Assembly: GCA_049613665.1 (NCBI GenBank)
Contig: JBMZCV010000185.1
Coordinates: 1 to 9,763 of the forward strand
Source: JBMZCV01 sp049613665
GTDB taxonomy: Bacteria > Bacteroidota > Bacteroidia > Chitinophagales > UBA2359
Direction: 5' to 3'
Length of the DNA stretch: 9,763 nucleotides
The position numbers were made by a program, and so were the translations under genes. Numbering within the stretch: the first letter of the stretch is position 1; the number at the start of each line of letters is the position of its first letter. The notes below the pieces were generated by a model. The model had not been told where the DNA came from, searched no databases, and saw only the letters and a program-made list of their open reading frames with translations. This document shows, piece after piece, positions 1 through 7,281 of this stretch.

Positions 1-25
1 GAAAGATATAATTTCTTCCTTATGT

Positions 26-33
26 TATCTTTG
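26..33 (+). promoter_or_regulatory. Possible Bacteroidota -7 promoter element
   Basis: TATCTTTG is an exact match to the Bacteroidota housekeeping consensus TAnnTTTG and is followed by GCA, a common context. No convincing TTTG box is visible at the expected -33 distance, because the window begins too close. No open frame follows on the plus strand, so a real promoter here would have to drive a short non-coding RNA ending near the repeat at 112-230. A chance match is quite possible in such A/T-rich DNA. Confidence 0.25.
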
Positions 34-111
34 CACCACCCAAATTGTCAAAGAAGCAAAAAATTTACATTCAATGATTCTGACATTTTTTATAACAATC
101 TTCAGTTAAAT

Positions 112-163
112 AAAAAAAACGCCTTTTGACAAGGGAAACATACTATTTTTCAGTTCAAAAGGC
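112..163 (-). terminator. Rho-independent terminator of the exonuclease operon, inside repeat copy 1
   Basis: Read on the minus strand, GCCTTTTGA (163-155) can pair with TCAAAAGGC (129-121) as a perfect 9-bp stem, followed at once by G and eight T residues (119-112). It lies about 145 bp past the exonuclease stop codon and reads in the same direction. The loop is long (25 nt), which weakens the call, but the stem followed by a T-tract is the classical arrangement. Confidence 0.5.
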
Positions 164-230
164 TATAAAATTTGCAAATATTGGTCATCTTAGCCTAAAA
201 AAAAAGTATGTTTAAGCTTTTGATAAAAAA
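112..230 (-). repeat. Palindromic dispersed repeat, copy 1
   Basis: This is a ~120-bp element also found inverted at 8543-8669. By eye the two copies are about 90% identical over the inner ~95 bp, including a 29-bp perfect run at 135-163. Internally it is a nested palindrome: AAACATACTATTTTT (136-150) opposes AAAAAAAGTATGTTT (199-213), and AGGCTA (160-165) opposes TAGCCT (191-196). A second, alternative stem pairs GCCTTTTGA (121-129) with TCAAAAGGC (155-163). It encodes no protein and no transposase. It resembles a MITE or REP-like element with imperfect ~30-bp terminal inverted repeats. No clear target-site duplication can be recognised in the A/T-rich flanks. Confidence 0.85.
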
Positions 231-308
231 ATGTATAAATGTCCGAACTATTGTTACATTCAAAGATAGTAAAAAAATGTAAATTGTGTGAATAAAAACT
301 TGAAATTG

Positions 309-830
309 CTATTTCAAAGAAATTTTTAAACCTAAATCTTTTTTCATTTTCCACAAGGCTTCTGCATTTCCTTTTGCGTCATCAACAGGGTGATGTGTGT
401 GTTTAGTAACTCTCAAATGTTTAAAATTTTGAAAAACATCGGCTACCAAACCTTTATACAAGCTTCCCAAATTTTGTGAAGAAAAACCAAATGGATTTCT
501 TCCAAGAAAATGATGAAAATACCAACAAACAAACATCCAATCAAAGCCATTGTTATCGCTAATAAAAAAAGGGCGACCTTGCGTATTTTCTTTTATCCAT
601 TTTTCGAAATCAAGCATCACCTTTTTTGGCTCATCAAAAGTAAGGGTTTCAGCTCTACTAAAACCAGATACTTGCAGAGCTGCTGGCACATATTTTTCGG
701 AAATAGGCTTTAGTTGTCCATAAAATGTTCGATTCAACTGTTTATCAACAACAACTGCACCTAGCGAAATCATAGAAAAATCGCTAGGAATAGGTCCGTC
801 AGCTTCAATATCTACCATGATATAGCTCAT
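309..830 (-). CDS. DEDDh-family 3'-5' exonuclease (RNase T-like fold)
   Basis: The 173-aa protein is a stand-alone 3'-5' exonuclease domain of the DEDD/RNase T superfamily, cytoplasmic with no signal or TM segment. Exo I is VDIEADG, giving metal ligands D7 and E9. Exo II is the SDNNGFDW block, with D97 the likely acid. Exo III is HHPVDDA, where H146 and D151 fit the DEDDh spacing H-x4-D. All four acidic residues and the general-base histidine are therefore present, so the enzyme should be active. The substrate (RNA or DNA) cannot be told from sequence; the small single-domain size suits RNA trimming or processing of short single strands. The gene starts only 13 bp after the preceding stop codon, so it is almost certainly co-transcribed with the 1040-aa membrane-protein gene. 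The leader is A-rich with no Shine-Dalgarno site, as is usual in Bacteroidota. Confidence 0.9.
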   Translation of the reverse strand: MSYIMVDIEADGPIPSDFSMISLGAVVVDKQLNRTFYGQLKPISEKYVPAALQVSGFSRAETLTFDEPKKVMLDFEKWIKENTQGRPFFISDNNGFDWMFVCWYFHHFLGRNPFGFSSQNLGSLYKGLVADVFQNFKHLRVTKHTHHPVDDAKGNAEALWKMKKDLGLKISLK

Positions 831-843
831 TGCTTTTTATTTT

Positions 844-3800
844 TTATTTATAAAAATTCCCTCTTTGCGAAGTCATATAATTATTTCCTAACACTCTTCT
901 CAACAAACGAGAAGTACCTTCAATATCCATAAATTCAGGCAAATTTTCGTTGGCATATCGCAAATAAGCTGTTTTGTCGATATTTGTTTTTCTAAACACA
1001 TTTTTCGCTCGTGCTTTATTTTTGCTAGCGTTTTTGTCCTCTTTTTCTTCTTTTTTAGATGCTTTTGTTCTTGAATGTTCATCTTGCAACCACATCAAAT
1101 AATCGTCGAGCAACCGCAAAATAAAATCCCATTTGTCGTAAATGCTTTGTATCAATCCTAAATCTTGATGTGCGTCTTCAAAAATGCAAATCTGAACCGT
1201 ATTGTGCACTTCAATTTCGCCACCTTGACTATCTTTTAAAGTCGCATACAGTTTTTCGTGCCAATTGTTTAAAACTAACTGACTCATAGCTGCCGTAATC
1301 ACAATATATTGATGTGTTTCGGGAAACAAAGTAAACATAACTTCGGTCAATAAGACCTGCAAAGTGGCTGTTACTTTTGGCACATCATAATTTTTGTTGG
1401 CTTCAATATTCAAAATCACAAAACGCCCCAAAGGATAGCTTCTTGTAGGCACTTCCGCCTCGTTGATAGCCGTGTAAGTAAAGCCATTTCGCTCTAAGCT
1501 AAAAGCCGTTTTGAAATTGAAATAGCCTTTCGTAACAATGTCAAAAGTACCTTCACACAAGGCTAAATATACATCATTGTTTGGTTGTTTTTTATGGCTT
1601 TCGGTCAATGGCTTTTCAAATTTATGCAAAACAACTTGCATATCTCTACGTTGCATAACACTTGGCACAGGAGAACGGTGATTGGTTCTTAGCTTGTAAT
1701 TGTGGTGGTCAAAACCTCGAATATTATAAGGTTTTCCATTGAAAGCATGGATTTGGTCGGGCAAATAATTTTGAAAAACCAAATCATTTGAAGTAATTTT
1801 CAATACATTTTTCGCTTGGTCAACGATTTCTACATTATGTAAAAAAGATAAATTAATATTTTCTTTTATTTTTGCTTGCAGCCTATATTTCGTGATTTGC
1901 TCAAATTGATTGGCTGCTTTATTAAATTCGTAGGTTGTTTTGATTGATAAATAATTTGATGCGACAATATCAATACCAAAAGCCAATTGGAAAAGCTGGT
2001 GCAATTCGTGTTTTACAAAAATAGCATTCGGATTTATCCAATTCAATTCTTCTAAAATAGCTGTTTCCGATAGTTCTTGCGTTATCATTCTTTCCAGCAA
2101 AGTTCGAGCTACCTCAAAACGGCTAATCATCATTTTTGACGACAAGGCATATAGCGGCGTTCTATAAAAATACTCGGCGTGGTCTATCAAATAATCGAGC
2201 AATAAATAAGGCGAGCTAACGACATGAACAAACACATTTTCGGTAGCATAAGTTTCCCATTGTTTAAGCGTTGTTATAGCATTGAAATGTCGGTCACGAG
2301 CAAACATAAAGCTGCTTTCTTTTTGCTCCAACAAAAAAGTTACATCACTTGCTTCTACTTCATTTACGCCTTTATATTTGAGCATTCGAGCAGAAACAGG
2401 CGTGTCTAACAAACTATTTGTATTGTTGTCTAGCTCTTCCAAATATTCGTAATAAGGCAATTTTTCTTGCCCTACCATTGTCAAGTTTTTGATGCGTTCA
2501 CGACGAGGCAATAGCGATAAAACAGCTTCTGCACCCAAATATTTTTCGATATGTCCGCTCAATACTTGATGCTGAAAAAGCTGATTGCCTTCTAGTTTCC
2601 AAAAAATTGTAAAGGCTCTTTTAGGTTTAAAACGCTCGCTTCTCACCTCCTTCAAATCGCTTTTCACATCTAAATTTCGCATTACGGACGACTGCAAAGC
2701 TTCTCTATATTGAGATAAAACAACGCTTTGTATTTGTTTGTTTTTGTTGCGTAAGATATTCAACAATATATTGTTAGACGTTAGCGATTCAGAAAAAATC
2801 TCTTCGCCATTCAAAAATAAAACGGTTTTCAAATTGTCGAACCAAACATGATTTACGATATTTTTTTCTAAAATATCATCGGCCGAGCTAATGATAATTC
2901 GAGATGCCAGCTCTACATCTTTTGTGCGGCTAAATACTTGCACTTTCCAAAAATCACGGTTTGTAGTGAGTTTAAAAAACCATTCATTTATCCAAGTAAC
3001 AATTTTTTTGTGGTACTCAGAATTTTCGTAACAACGCTTTGCAGTAATCACTAAAACATTTTCGCCATCCATCAAACGTCGCAAAAAAGCCGTAAATAAC
3101 AAAGGAGCAACCTTATCCGTAATCACATCATCAATGAGCATATCGTTTCTCTTGGTGAGATGTTCTATGATATGATAGTCATTTACAGATAAAGAATATC
3201 CTGCATTTATAAGGTTTTGAGCCTCAACGATATGTATAGCAGTTGGCGAGCCTTTTTCATGTTCATCTTGTTCATATTTCCATGCCAAACTAAGCTTATT
3301 TTTCCAAACTACTTGATATTCTTCCCACAACTTTTCGTAGTCTTCTGGAATACTATCTTTATTGACTTTTTCTTCTATAGTTTCTTGTTGCTCCTCCACT
3401 TTATCGTGTTGTAGATACCAAAAAATTTCGAGCGAAATGAGCAGTGAAAAAGCAACTAGCGATGGAATATAGTATAACATTACAAATTCATATTCCACCA
3501 AAAAAATCTTTAAAGCCAAAATAGCCAAAAACAAAGCACCCAATGTATAGCTAAAATATTTGAAAAATAGGCTTGGAAAAACCCATTCTCGCCTCAAAAC
3601 GACATCTTCATTTTTGTCCAATTTGTAAGCCAAAGATAACTTTGGAATGCTTATGGCTTCGTCTTCTTTTTTATTTACAAAAAAATAACCCACTTGATTG
3701 AGCAACATTTTGATGGTCGCATAAATGCCTACGCCAATCAGACTAAACATGAGTTCGGCATAGTCTTTTTGAAAGCCAAGCAAATATTCTCCTGCTTTAA

Positions 3801-3966
3801 TCAATTCAAAGCTATCGAAATATTCGTGTAAAAAAGTGAGGACTAAAACAAATGCTAAAATAGGATTCCAATATTGATATTGACGAGAGCCAACACGCAA
3901 ATTGCCCAACAAAAGTATGAGAAAAATGCCGATAATCGCTACTATAATGAATAAGAGTGTTTGCAT
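844..3966 (-). CDS. Membrane-anchored, degenerate SF2 helicase-like protein (Hrq1/MrfA-type layout)
   Basis: This 1040-aa protein has no confident family name. Five hydrophobic segments form an N-terminal membrane domain (about 2-20, 33-47, 71-90, 133-154, 160-185). A long cytoplasmic region follows. Its order of segments recalls DUF1998-bearing SF2 helicases: GENVLVITAKR (301-311) resembles motif Ia, SRIIISSADDIL (355-366) the 'adIvitTP' segment, KTVLFLNGEEIF (380-391) the DExH strand and QSVVLSQYREA (413-423) motif III. The P-loop region (about 274-293) lacks GxGKT, and DExH and SAT are replaced by NGEE and SQY, so ATP hydrolysis is unlikely. Residues about 577-640 resemble the post-RecA2 'plDxYxxxHPeyf' segment. 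Residues 734-752 and 924-945 (ICIFEDAHQDLGL) resemble the start and end of DUF1998, without its Cys cluster. A lysine-rich charged stretch (965-993) precedes the C-terminus. It lies 75 bp behind the 717-aa gene and 13 bp before the exonuclease. The helicase kinship is an inference by eye. Confidence 0.6.
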   Translation of the reverse strand: MQTLLFIIVAIIGIFLILLLGNLRVGSRQYQYWNPILAFVLVLTFLHEYFDSFELIKAGEYLLGFQKDYAELMFSLIGVGIYATIKMLLNQVGYFFVNKKEDEAISIPKLSLAYKLDKNEDVVLRREWVFPSLFFKYFSYTLGALFLAILALKIFLVEYEFVMLYYIPSLVAFSLLISLEIFWYLQHDKVEEQQETIEEKVNKDSIPEDYEKLWEEYQVVWKNKLSLAWKYEQDEHEKGSPTAIHIVEAQNLINAGYSLSVNDYHIIEHLTKRNDMLIDDVITDKVAPLLFTAFLRRLMDGENVLVITAKRCYENSEYHKKIVTWINEWFFKLTTNRDFWKVQVFSRTKDVELASRIIISSADDILEKNIVNHVWFDNLKTVLFLNGEEIFSESLTSNNILLNILRNKNKQIQSVVLSQYREALQSSVMRNLDVKSDLKEVRSERFKPKRAFTIFWKLEGNQLFQHQVLSGHIEKYLGAEAVLSLLPRRERIKNLTMVGQEKLPYYEYLEELDNNTNSLLDTPVSARMLKYKGVNEVEASDVTFLLEQKESSFMFARDRHFNAITTLKQWETYATENVFVHVVSSPYLLLDYLIDHAEYFYRTPLYALSSKMMISRFEVARTLLERMITQELSETAILEELNWINPNAIFVKHELHQLFQLAFGIDIVASNYLSIKTTYEFNKAANQFEQITKYRLQAKIKENINLSFLHNVEIVDQAKNVLKITSNDLVFQNYLPDQIHAFNGKPYNIRGFDHHNYKLRTNHRSPVPSVMQRRDMQVVLHKFEKPLTESHKKQPNNDVYLALCEGTFDIVTKGYFNFKTAFSLERNGFTYTAINEAEVPTRSYPLGRFVILNIEANKNYDVPKVTATLQVLLTEVMFTLFPETHQYIVITAAMSQLVLNNWHEKLYATLKDSQGGEIEVHNTVQICIFEDAHQDLGLIQSIYDKWDFILRLLDDYLMWLQDEHSRTKASKKEEKEDKNASKNKARAKNVFRKTNIDKTAYLRYANENLPEFMDIEGTSRLLRRVLGNNYMTSQRGNFYK

Positions 3967-4041
3967 ATTTTTTAATTCGTGCTTAACCGTTTTTGTTTAA
4001 AACTTGATGGAAATAGCTAATTTGTGATTTTTTTAGAATAC

Positions 4042-6195
4042 TTATAATCTCGTTTCTTTGTTGTAGATACGGTCGTGCGAAAAAACCATAGAATCGACCA
4101 AATTGCCCAATTTATTTTTTATTTTATAAGTCGTATTTTCTATTTGTGCATTTTTTTGGGATTCTTTCATCTTGTAATTCACAAACGTATTGGGAGCATA
4201 TATTTTGTTTTCGTGCATCGGCAAATTGACATCAACTTTCGAAAAGTCTTCATTAAATTGATTGTGCAATTGCTGTTCGTCTGCCTTAAAAATATACAAT
4301 ATTTTTTGAGCCATTGCCTGATGTTCTTCAAGTTGTCGACGGTGATAATCGAGCAGCAAGTTGTCTTGATTACGTTGTTGTCGCACATTATTTACCGTTT
4401 CGTAGTTTTTTCTAACCGTATTTAGCTCGCACAAAGATTTTAGATATTTTTTTTGTCGCTCAAATTCATTGTAAATATCCATTCGCAACTGTCTGGCATT
4501 TTCAAATACATTTTGCAAAATTTTATCTAAAGAAGCTTGATATTTTCGCTTTGCCAGAGCCAAAGAAATCACTCCTAGCAATGTTCCAATGCCAATAACA
4601 GCAGCATAATAAAGTGCAGTAACATCAAAAGCTTTGCCTCGCAAATCAGCATTCACAAAAGAAATCAGAAAAATGAGCATCGCCACAAAAACCGTTAAAA
4701 CTAGCTCATTAATTGTTGGCCGATTAAACAAACTTGGCTTTATGTGTGCTTCCTGTTTTGCCTCATATGCTTCCCAATTATAAGCAAAAGCTTTTGACAA
4801 AAAATTATGTTCTACTTCGTTTTGCAAGGTGTTTTTTATGCGTTTTAGGTCTTCTGCTTTCGTATCAATATCGGCTTCTTTCACGATAGTTGGCTCACTA
4901 TTTTCTCTATGATTTTTGTCGATACAGCTCTGCATTTTTCGTCTTGCCTGTCGGCTATAAGCTTCCAAATTTTGCTTAATTCCTTTGTTCCACGTTTTCC
5001 ATTTTGGCAAATCGCCATTTGTTCGCAAAAAGCCAAACTCTAACAATGAAGGTTGATTTTTGTCTAAAGTTTCGGAACAAGAACAATCGCTACCGCCCAA
5101 CAACGCAAGTTCAATAGGTTCAGGATTTTGTAGCTTAGAAGCAATATGTTTTTGCACATTATATAGGTTTTCCATATAGCTATAAGCTACTTGTTGTACT
5201 TGCCTTTCATCGAGTTTTATTTTAATTAAATAATTTTTGGTTGCCAAGCTTTTGATAATATCTTCTTGTTCTACTATTAAGCTTAACAAAACAGAAAGCT
5301 TTATTAAATTTTGTTGCAAAATATCGGTATGACTCCACTGAAACGGAAAACGCAATAGCCTAAAAGTGTATTCATTTTCGTCGGCAAAAATTCCTAAATG
5401 CTCTGCAATACAGCTACGCAATGTGTCGGCAGGCGAAAAATTGTTGTAGCGTGAGGGGTCATTTTTTGTATTTTCGAGGCGTTTCAAAAACTCCTTTTTT
5501 ATCTCTCCTACTAATTCAGCATCAATATAGTCAATATTTTTTGCAATTGTATATTGTTGAAAATCAATTTTTTCTGGATTTAAAAGCTGCCTTATTTCAT
5601 TATACATTTCTCCAATAGTATTGGTCACTATTTCTTGCATCTTGAAAGACAAACGCTCAAAGCCAAAATTTACAACTTCTTGTTTGCCCAATTTTACCTT
5701 ACTTTTCCAAATATTGTCTAACGCATTAATTTTTTCTTCTGTAATAAAAAAACGCTGTTTGTTTCGTATAAAACCTGTTGTGTCAAGCTCCCAACTATCT
5801 CGATATATTTTGCTTTTTTGAATATCTGGAATGGCATCATCTTCATTGACCAAATCGAGGGCAATGATATAAGATTGAATAGGTTTTTCATTCAGCCATT
5901 TGTTTTCTAAAAATAATTTACGAATCAGTAACATTTGCCCCGACAAGCTATCCTTAAAAGGCGACTGTGGATTAGCAGCAATATTGACCAAAAAGACGAC
6001 TTGCCATTTGATAAAAGCAGAGCGTTCCAAGTGTTTACGCACTTCCATAGCAGCACGTTCTATGCGTTCTGTGATATTGTTGTTAGGCTCAAAAATAAGT
6101 TTTATCTTGTCTTCTTTTTGCAAAGGATACAAAAAAGGTTCGGCAAGTGCCATGCTCGGAATGCCTAAATGTAGATTTACAACAAAGGTTATCAT
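4042..6195 (-). CDS. Uncharacterised two-TM protein with large N-terminal domain and coiled-coil tail
   Basis: I do not recognise a family for this 717-aa protein. Residues 1-480 form a large soluble region. It begins with alternating strands and helices (strand-like FVVNLHL at 4-10, QVVFLVNIA at 65-73 and SYIIALDLV at 108-116), which suggests an alpha/beta fold. A mostly helical part follows, containing a GGSDCSCSE patch (367-375) with two closely spaced cysteines. Two TM helices at about 496-514 and 526-546 form a tight hairpin, so both ends should face the cytoplasm. The tail at about 550-650 is rich in Q, E, R, K and L with heptad-like spacing, a probable coiled coil, followed by a polar C-terminus. 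It is the first gene of the apparent operon, ahead of the degenerate helicase-like membrane protein. Two large membrane proteins with big cytoplasmic parts side by side suggest a joint complex. The start is the first ATG after an A-rich leader; M15 is an alternative. Confidence 0.7.
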   Translation of the reverse strand: MITFVVNLHLGIPSMALAEPFLYPLQKEDKIKLIFEPNNNITERIERAAMEVRKHLERSAFIKWQVVFLVNIAANPQSPFKDSLSGQMLLIRKLFLENKWLNEKPIQSYIIALDLVNEDDAIPDIQKSKIYRDSWELDTTGFIRNKQRFFITEEKINALDNIWKSKVKLGKQEVVNFGFERLSFKMQEIVTNTIGEMYNEIRQLLNPEKIDFQQYTIAKNIDYIDAELVGEIKKEFLKRLENTKNDPSRYNNFSPADTLRSCIAEHLGIFADENEYTFRLLRFPFQWSHTDILQQNLIKLSVLLSLIVEQEDIIKSLATKNYLIKIKLDERQVQQVAYSYMENLYNVQKHIASKLQNPEPIELALLGGSDCSCSETLDKNQPSLLEFGFLRTNGDLPKWKTWNKGIKQNLEAYSRQARRKMQSCIDKNHRENSEPTIVKEADIDTKAEDLKRIKNTLQNEVEHNFLSKAFAYNWEAYEAKQEAHIKPSLFNRPTINELVLTVFVAMLIFLISFVNADLRGKAFDVTALYYAAVIGIGTLLGVISLALAKRKYQASLDKILQNVFENARQLRMDIYNEFERQKKYLKSLCELNTVRKNYETVNNVRQQRNQDNLLLDYHRRQLEEHQAMAQKILYIFKADEQQLHNQFNEDFSKVDVNLPMHENKIYAPNTFVNYKMKESQKNAQIENTTYKIKNKLGNLVDSMVFSHDRIYNKETRL

Positions 6196-6227
6196 ATTTG
6201 ATTTTTGTTTTAAGTACCAAGTACTAT

Positions 6228-6314
6228 TTAATAAAGCATTCGTTTATTTGCTAACGCATTGACAATCAAGGTGTTAGCTTGTTCTGAAATGCCCAAAAAC
6301 TTCTGAACGACTGC
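6228..6314 (-). pseudogene. Possible C-terminal gene relic (28 codons)
   Basis: On the minus strand, a frame without a start codon runs from the edge of the palindromic element to a TAA at 6230-6228. It contains the protein-like stretch FLGISEQANTLIVNALANK, an amphipathic helix pattern with normal residue composition. It begins exactly where the palindrome ends, as if the element had been inserted into, or had replaced, the body of a small gene. At 28 codons an open frame by chance is quite possible, so this is a weak call. The family is unknown. Confidence 0.25.
6250..6278. other. Small hairpin upstream of the 717-aa gene
   Basis: GCTAACGC (6250-6257) pairs with GTGTTAGC (6271-6278) through seven Watson-Crick pairs and one G-T wobble, with a 13-nt loop. 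It lies 55 bp upstream of the operon's first start codon, possibly in its leader. No T-tract follows on either strand, so it does not look like a terminator. Its overlap with the possible gene relic means the symmetry may be accidental. Confidence 0.3.
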
Positions 6315-6475
6315 TTAGTAATATCAAAAAAATAAGTTCCCGATTTGAGGCAGAGATTTTTTGAGCTACAAGGCGAAAAACACAGTCATAGCCATAGCTA
6401 CGGCGAGGCTTTTCAACGAAGTAGGTCAGAAAATGTCAATCGCAAATAAAGAAGTTATTTTTTGAACGTTACTTA
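6315..6475. repeat. Long imperfect palindromic element (~160 bp)
   Basis: The left half is inverted in the right half around a centre near 6397, at the near-palindrome CCATAGCTACGG (6392-6403). Matching arm segments include AGTAATATCAAAAAAATAAG (6317-6336) against the inverse of 6453-6474, CGATTTG (6341-6347) against CAATCG (6437-6442), TGAGCTAC (6362-6369) against GTAGGTCA (6421-6428), and CGAAAA (6374-6379) against TTTTC (6410-6414). There is no coding potential. The inner part (TAC-AAGGCG, ATAGCCATAGCTACGGCGAG, CAACGAAGTAG) has the look of a dispersed palindromic repeat, and its base composition is richer in G and C than its flanks. Only one copy lies in this window, so the dispersed status is inferred. 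Confidence 0.65.
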
Positions 6476-6513
6476 AGTGCGTTTTTTTGAGAAAACCAGC
6501 TTTGTTCTATTTT

Positions 6514-7161
6514 TTATTCAGAAAAATTATTTGAAATAGTCGGTCGATGAATTTCGTGCTTGCCTTCAAAAGTAAGTGTTTGGTACTTTAGTTTATATTC
6601 TTGCATCATTGTCTCCGCTTTTTCTAAATATTCTCCTTTAATATAAGGGTCTTTTGTTCCATATACAAAAAAAATATCAGCTTTTTGAAAAATAGGCAAA
6701 GCTGTTTTCAAATTCAAATCTTCGGCTATCAAACCAGCCCACAAAACTAAACGATTGACTGCTACTTTGCCTGCTCCTACCCAACGGCTAACGGTTGTTG
6801 CTCCTTGCGAAAAACCTAAAACATTGATATGAATAGGCTGGTTTATTTGCGACATTATTTGCTCATACAAATCATTTAAATAATGCACATAATCTCTAAT
6901 TTCATTTTCTCTATCTTCCGAAGTCATCCACGAAGCTACGATTTCGCCATTAAAGCCATTCCAATAAAAGCGTGACAAAGCTTCTGGAGCTACAACATAG
7001 TGTTTGTCAGGGTTTAATACTTTGAAATGTTTTATCATACTAGCAGCAGGCTGCCCATATCCATGACACACAAACCATACCTGTTTTGTCGTTTCGCTCA
7101 AATTTCCATAAGTATAATATCGTGCTGTTCGTGTTACTTCAATGTGATTTTCTGCAATCAT
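6514..7161 (-). CDS. Alpha/beta-fold serine hydrolase, carboxylesterase/phospholipase-like
   Basis: The 215-aa protein is a compact alpha/beta hydrolase of the small carboxylesterase/acyl-protein-thioesterase type, with the expected length for that class. The oxyanion-hole segment is CHGYGQP (32-38). The nucleophile elbow is GFSQG with S118, the acid is D171 in YGTKDP and the general base is H202 in GKHEI. The triad is therefore complete and correctly ordered. There is no signal peptide, so it should be cytoplasmic and cleave short acyl or carboxyl esters; the natural substrate is unknown. It lies 318 bp upstream of the three-gene operon on the same strand, with the palindromic element between them, and diverges from the SDR gene. 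The start is the only ATG near the front and gives a normal first strand. The leader lacks a Shine-Dalgarno site. Confidence 0.85.
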   Translation of the reverse strand: MIAENHIEVTRTARYYTYGNLSETTKQVWFVCHGYGQPAASMIKHFKVLNPDKHYVVAPEALSRFYWNGFNGEIVASWMTSEDRENEIRDYVHYLNDLYEQIMSQINQPIHINVLGFSQGATTVSRWVGAGKVAVNRLVLWAGLIAEDLNLKTALPIFQKADIFFVYGTKDPYIKGEYLEKAETMMQEYKLKYQTLTFEGKHEIHRPTISNNFSE

Positions 7162-7281
7162 AAATATTAGTTGCTTGATTTTTTATACCTCCTAACACTC
7201 ATTAGTAAGTATTTTTTTGAGGATGATGATTTTTTTTTTGAAAAGAAGCTACAATATACTAATTATTGTTGCGAAAACAAA

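Larger units (their letters stand above)
1..308. other. Intergenic region at left edge
   Basis: There is no supportable coding sequence here. The stretch holds a promoter-like -7 match near its left end (26-33) and the first copy of the ~120-bp palindromic repeat (112-230). It also holds a weak A/T-only hairpin, TTACATT at 254-260 against AATGTAA at 276-282, which lies just beyond the exonuclease stop codon. The rest is A/T-rich sequence with nothing recognisable. Confidence 0.7.
6196..6513. other. Intergenic region between hydrolase and the three-gene operon
   Basis: This region holds the ~160-bp imperfect palindrome (6315-6475), a short relic-like reading frame (6228-6314) and a small hairpin (6250-6278). 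The operon promoter should lie here, but no clear TAnnTTTG match was found on the minus strand. The operon may therefore be read from an atypical promoter or by read-through from the hydrolase gene. Confidence 0.6.

Noticed and set aside
65..263. TTACATTCAA at 65-74 and 254-263 as a target-site duplication of repeat copy 1.
   Set aside because: The two sites lie about 37 and 24 bp away from the element edges, and the sequence is A/T-rich. A true duplication would abut the ends.
254..282. TTACATT/AATGTAA inverted repeat as the exonuclease terminator.
   Set aside because: The 7-bp stem is nearly all A/T, the loop is 15 nt, and no T-tract follows on the minus strand. The hairpin at 121-163 is far better.
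4042..6195. A von Willebrand factor A domain in the N-terminus of the 717-aa protein, suggested by QVVFLVNIA.
   Set aside because: The metal-binding DxSxS motif is missing and the following helix does not fit the vWA pattern.
4075..6262. Several plus-strand open frames of 65-120 codons opposite the 717-aa gene.
   Set aside because: They are antisense shadows with skewed composition (rich in F, L, I, C), no motifs and no start context, and they overlap a gene with clear coding character.
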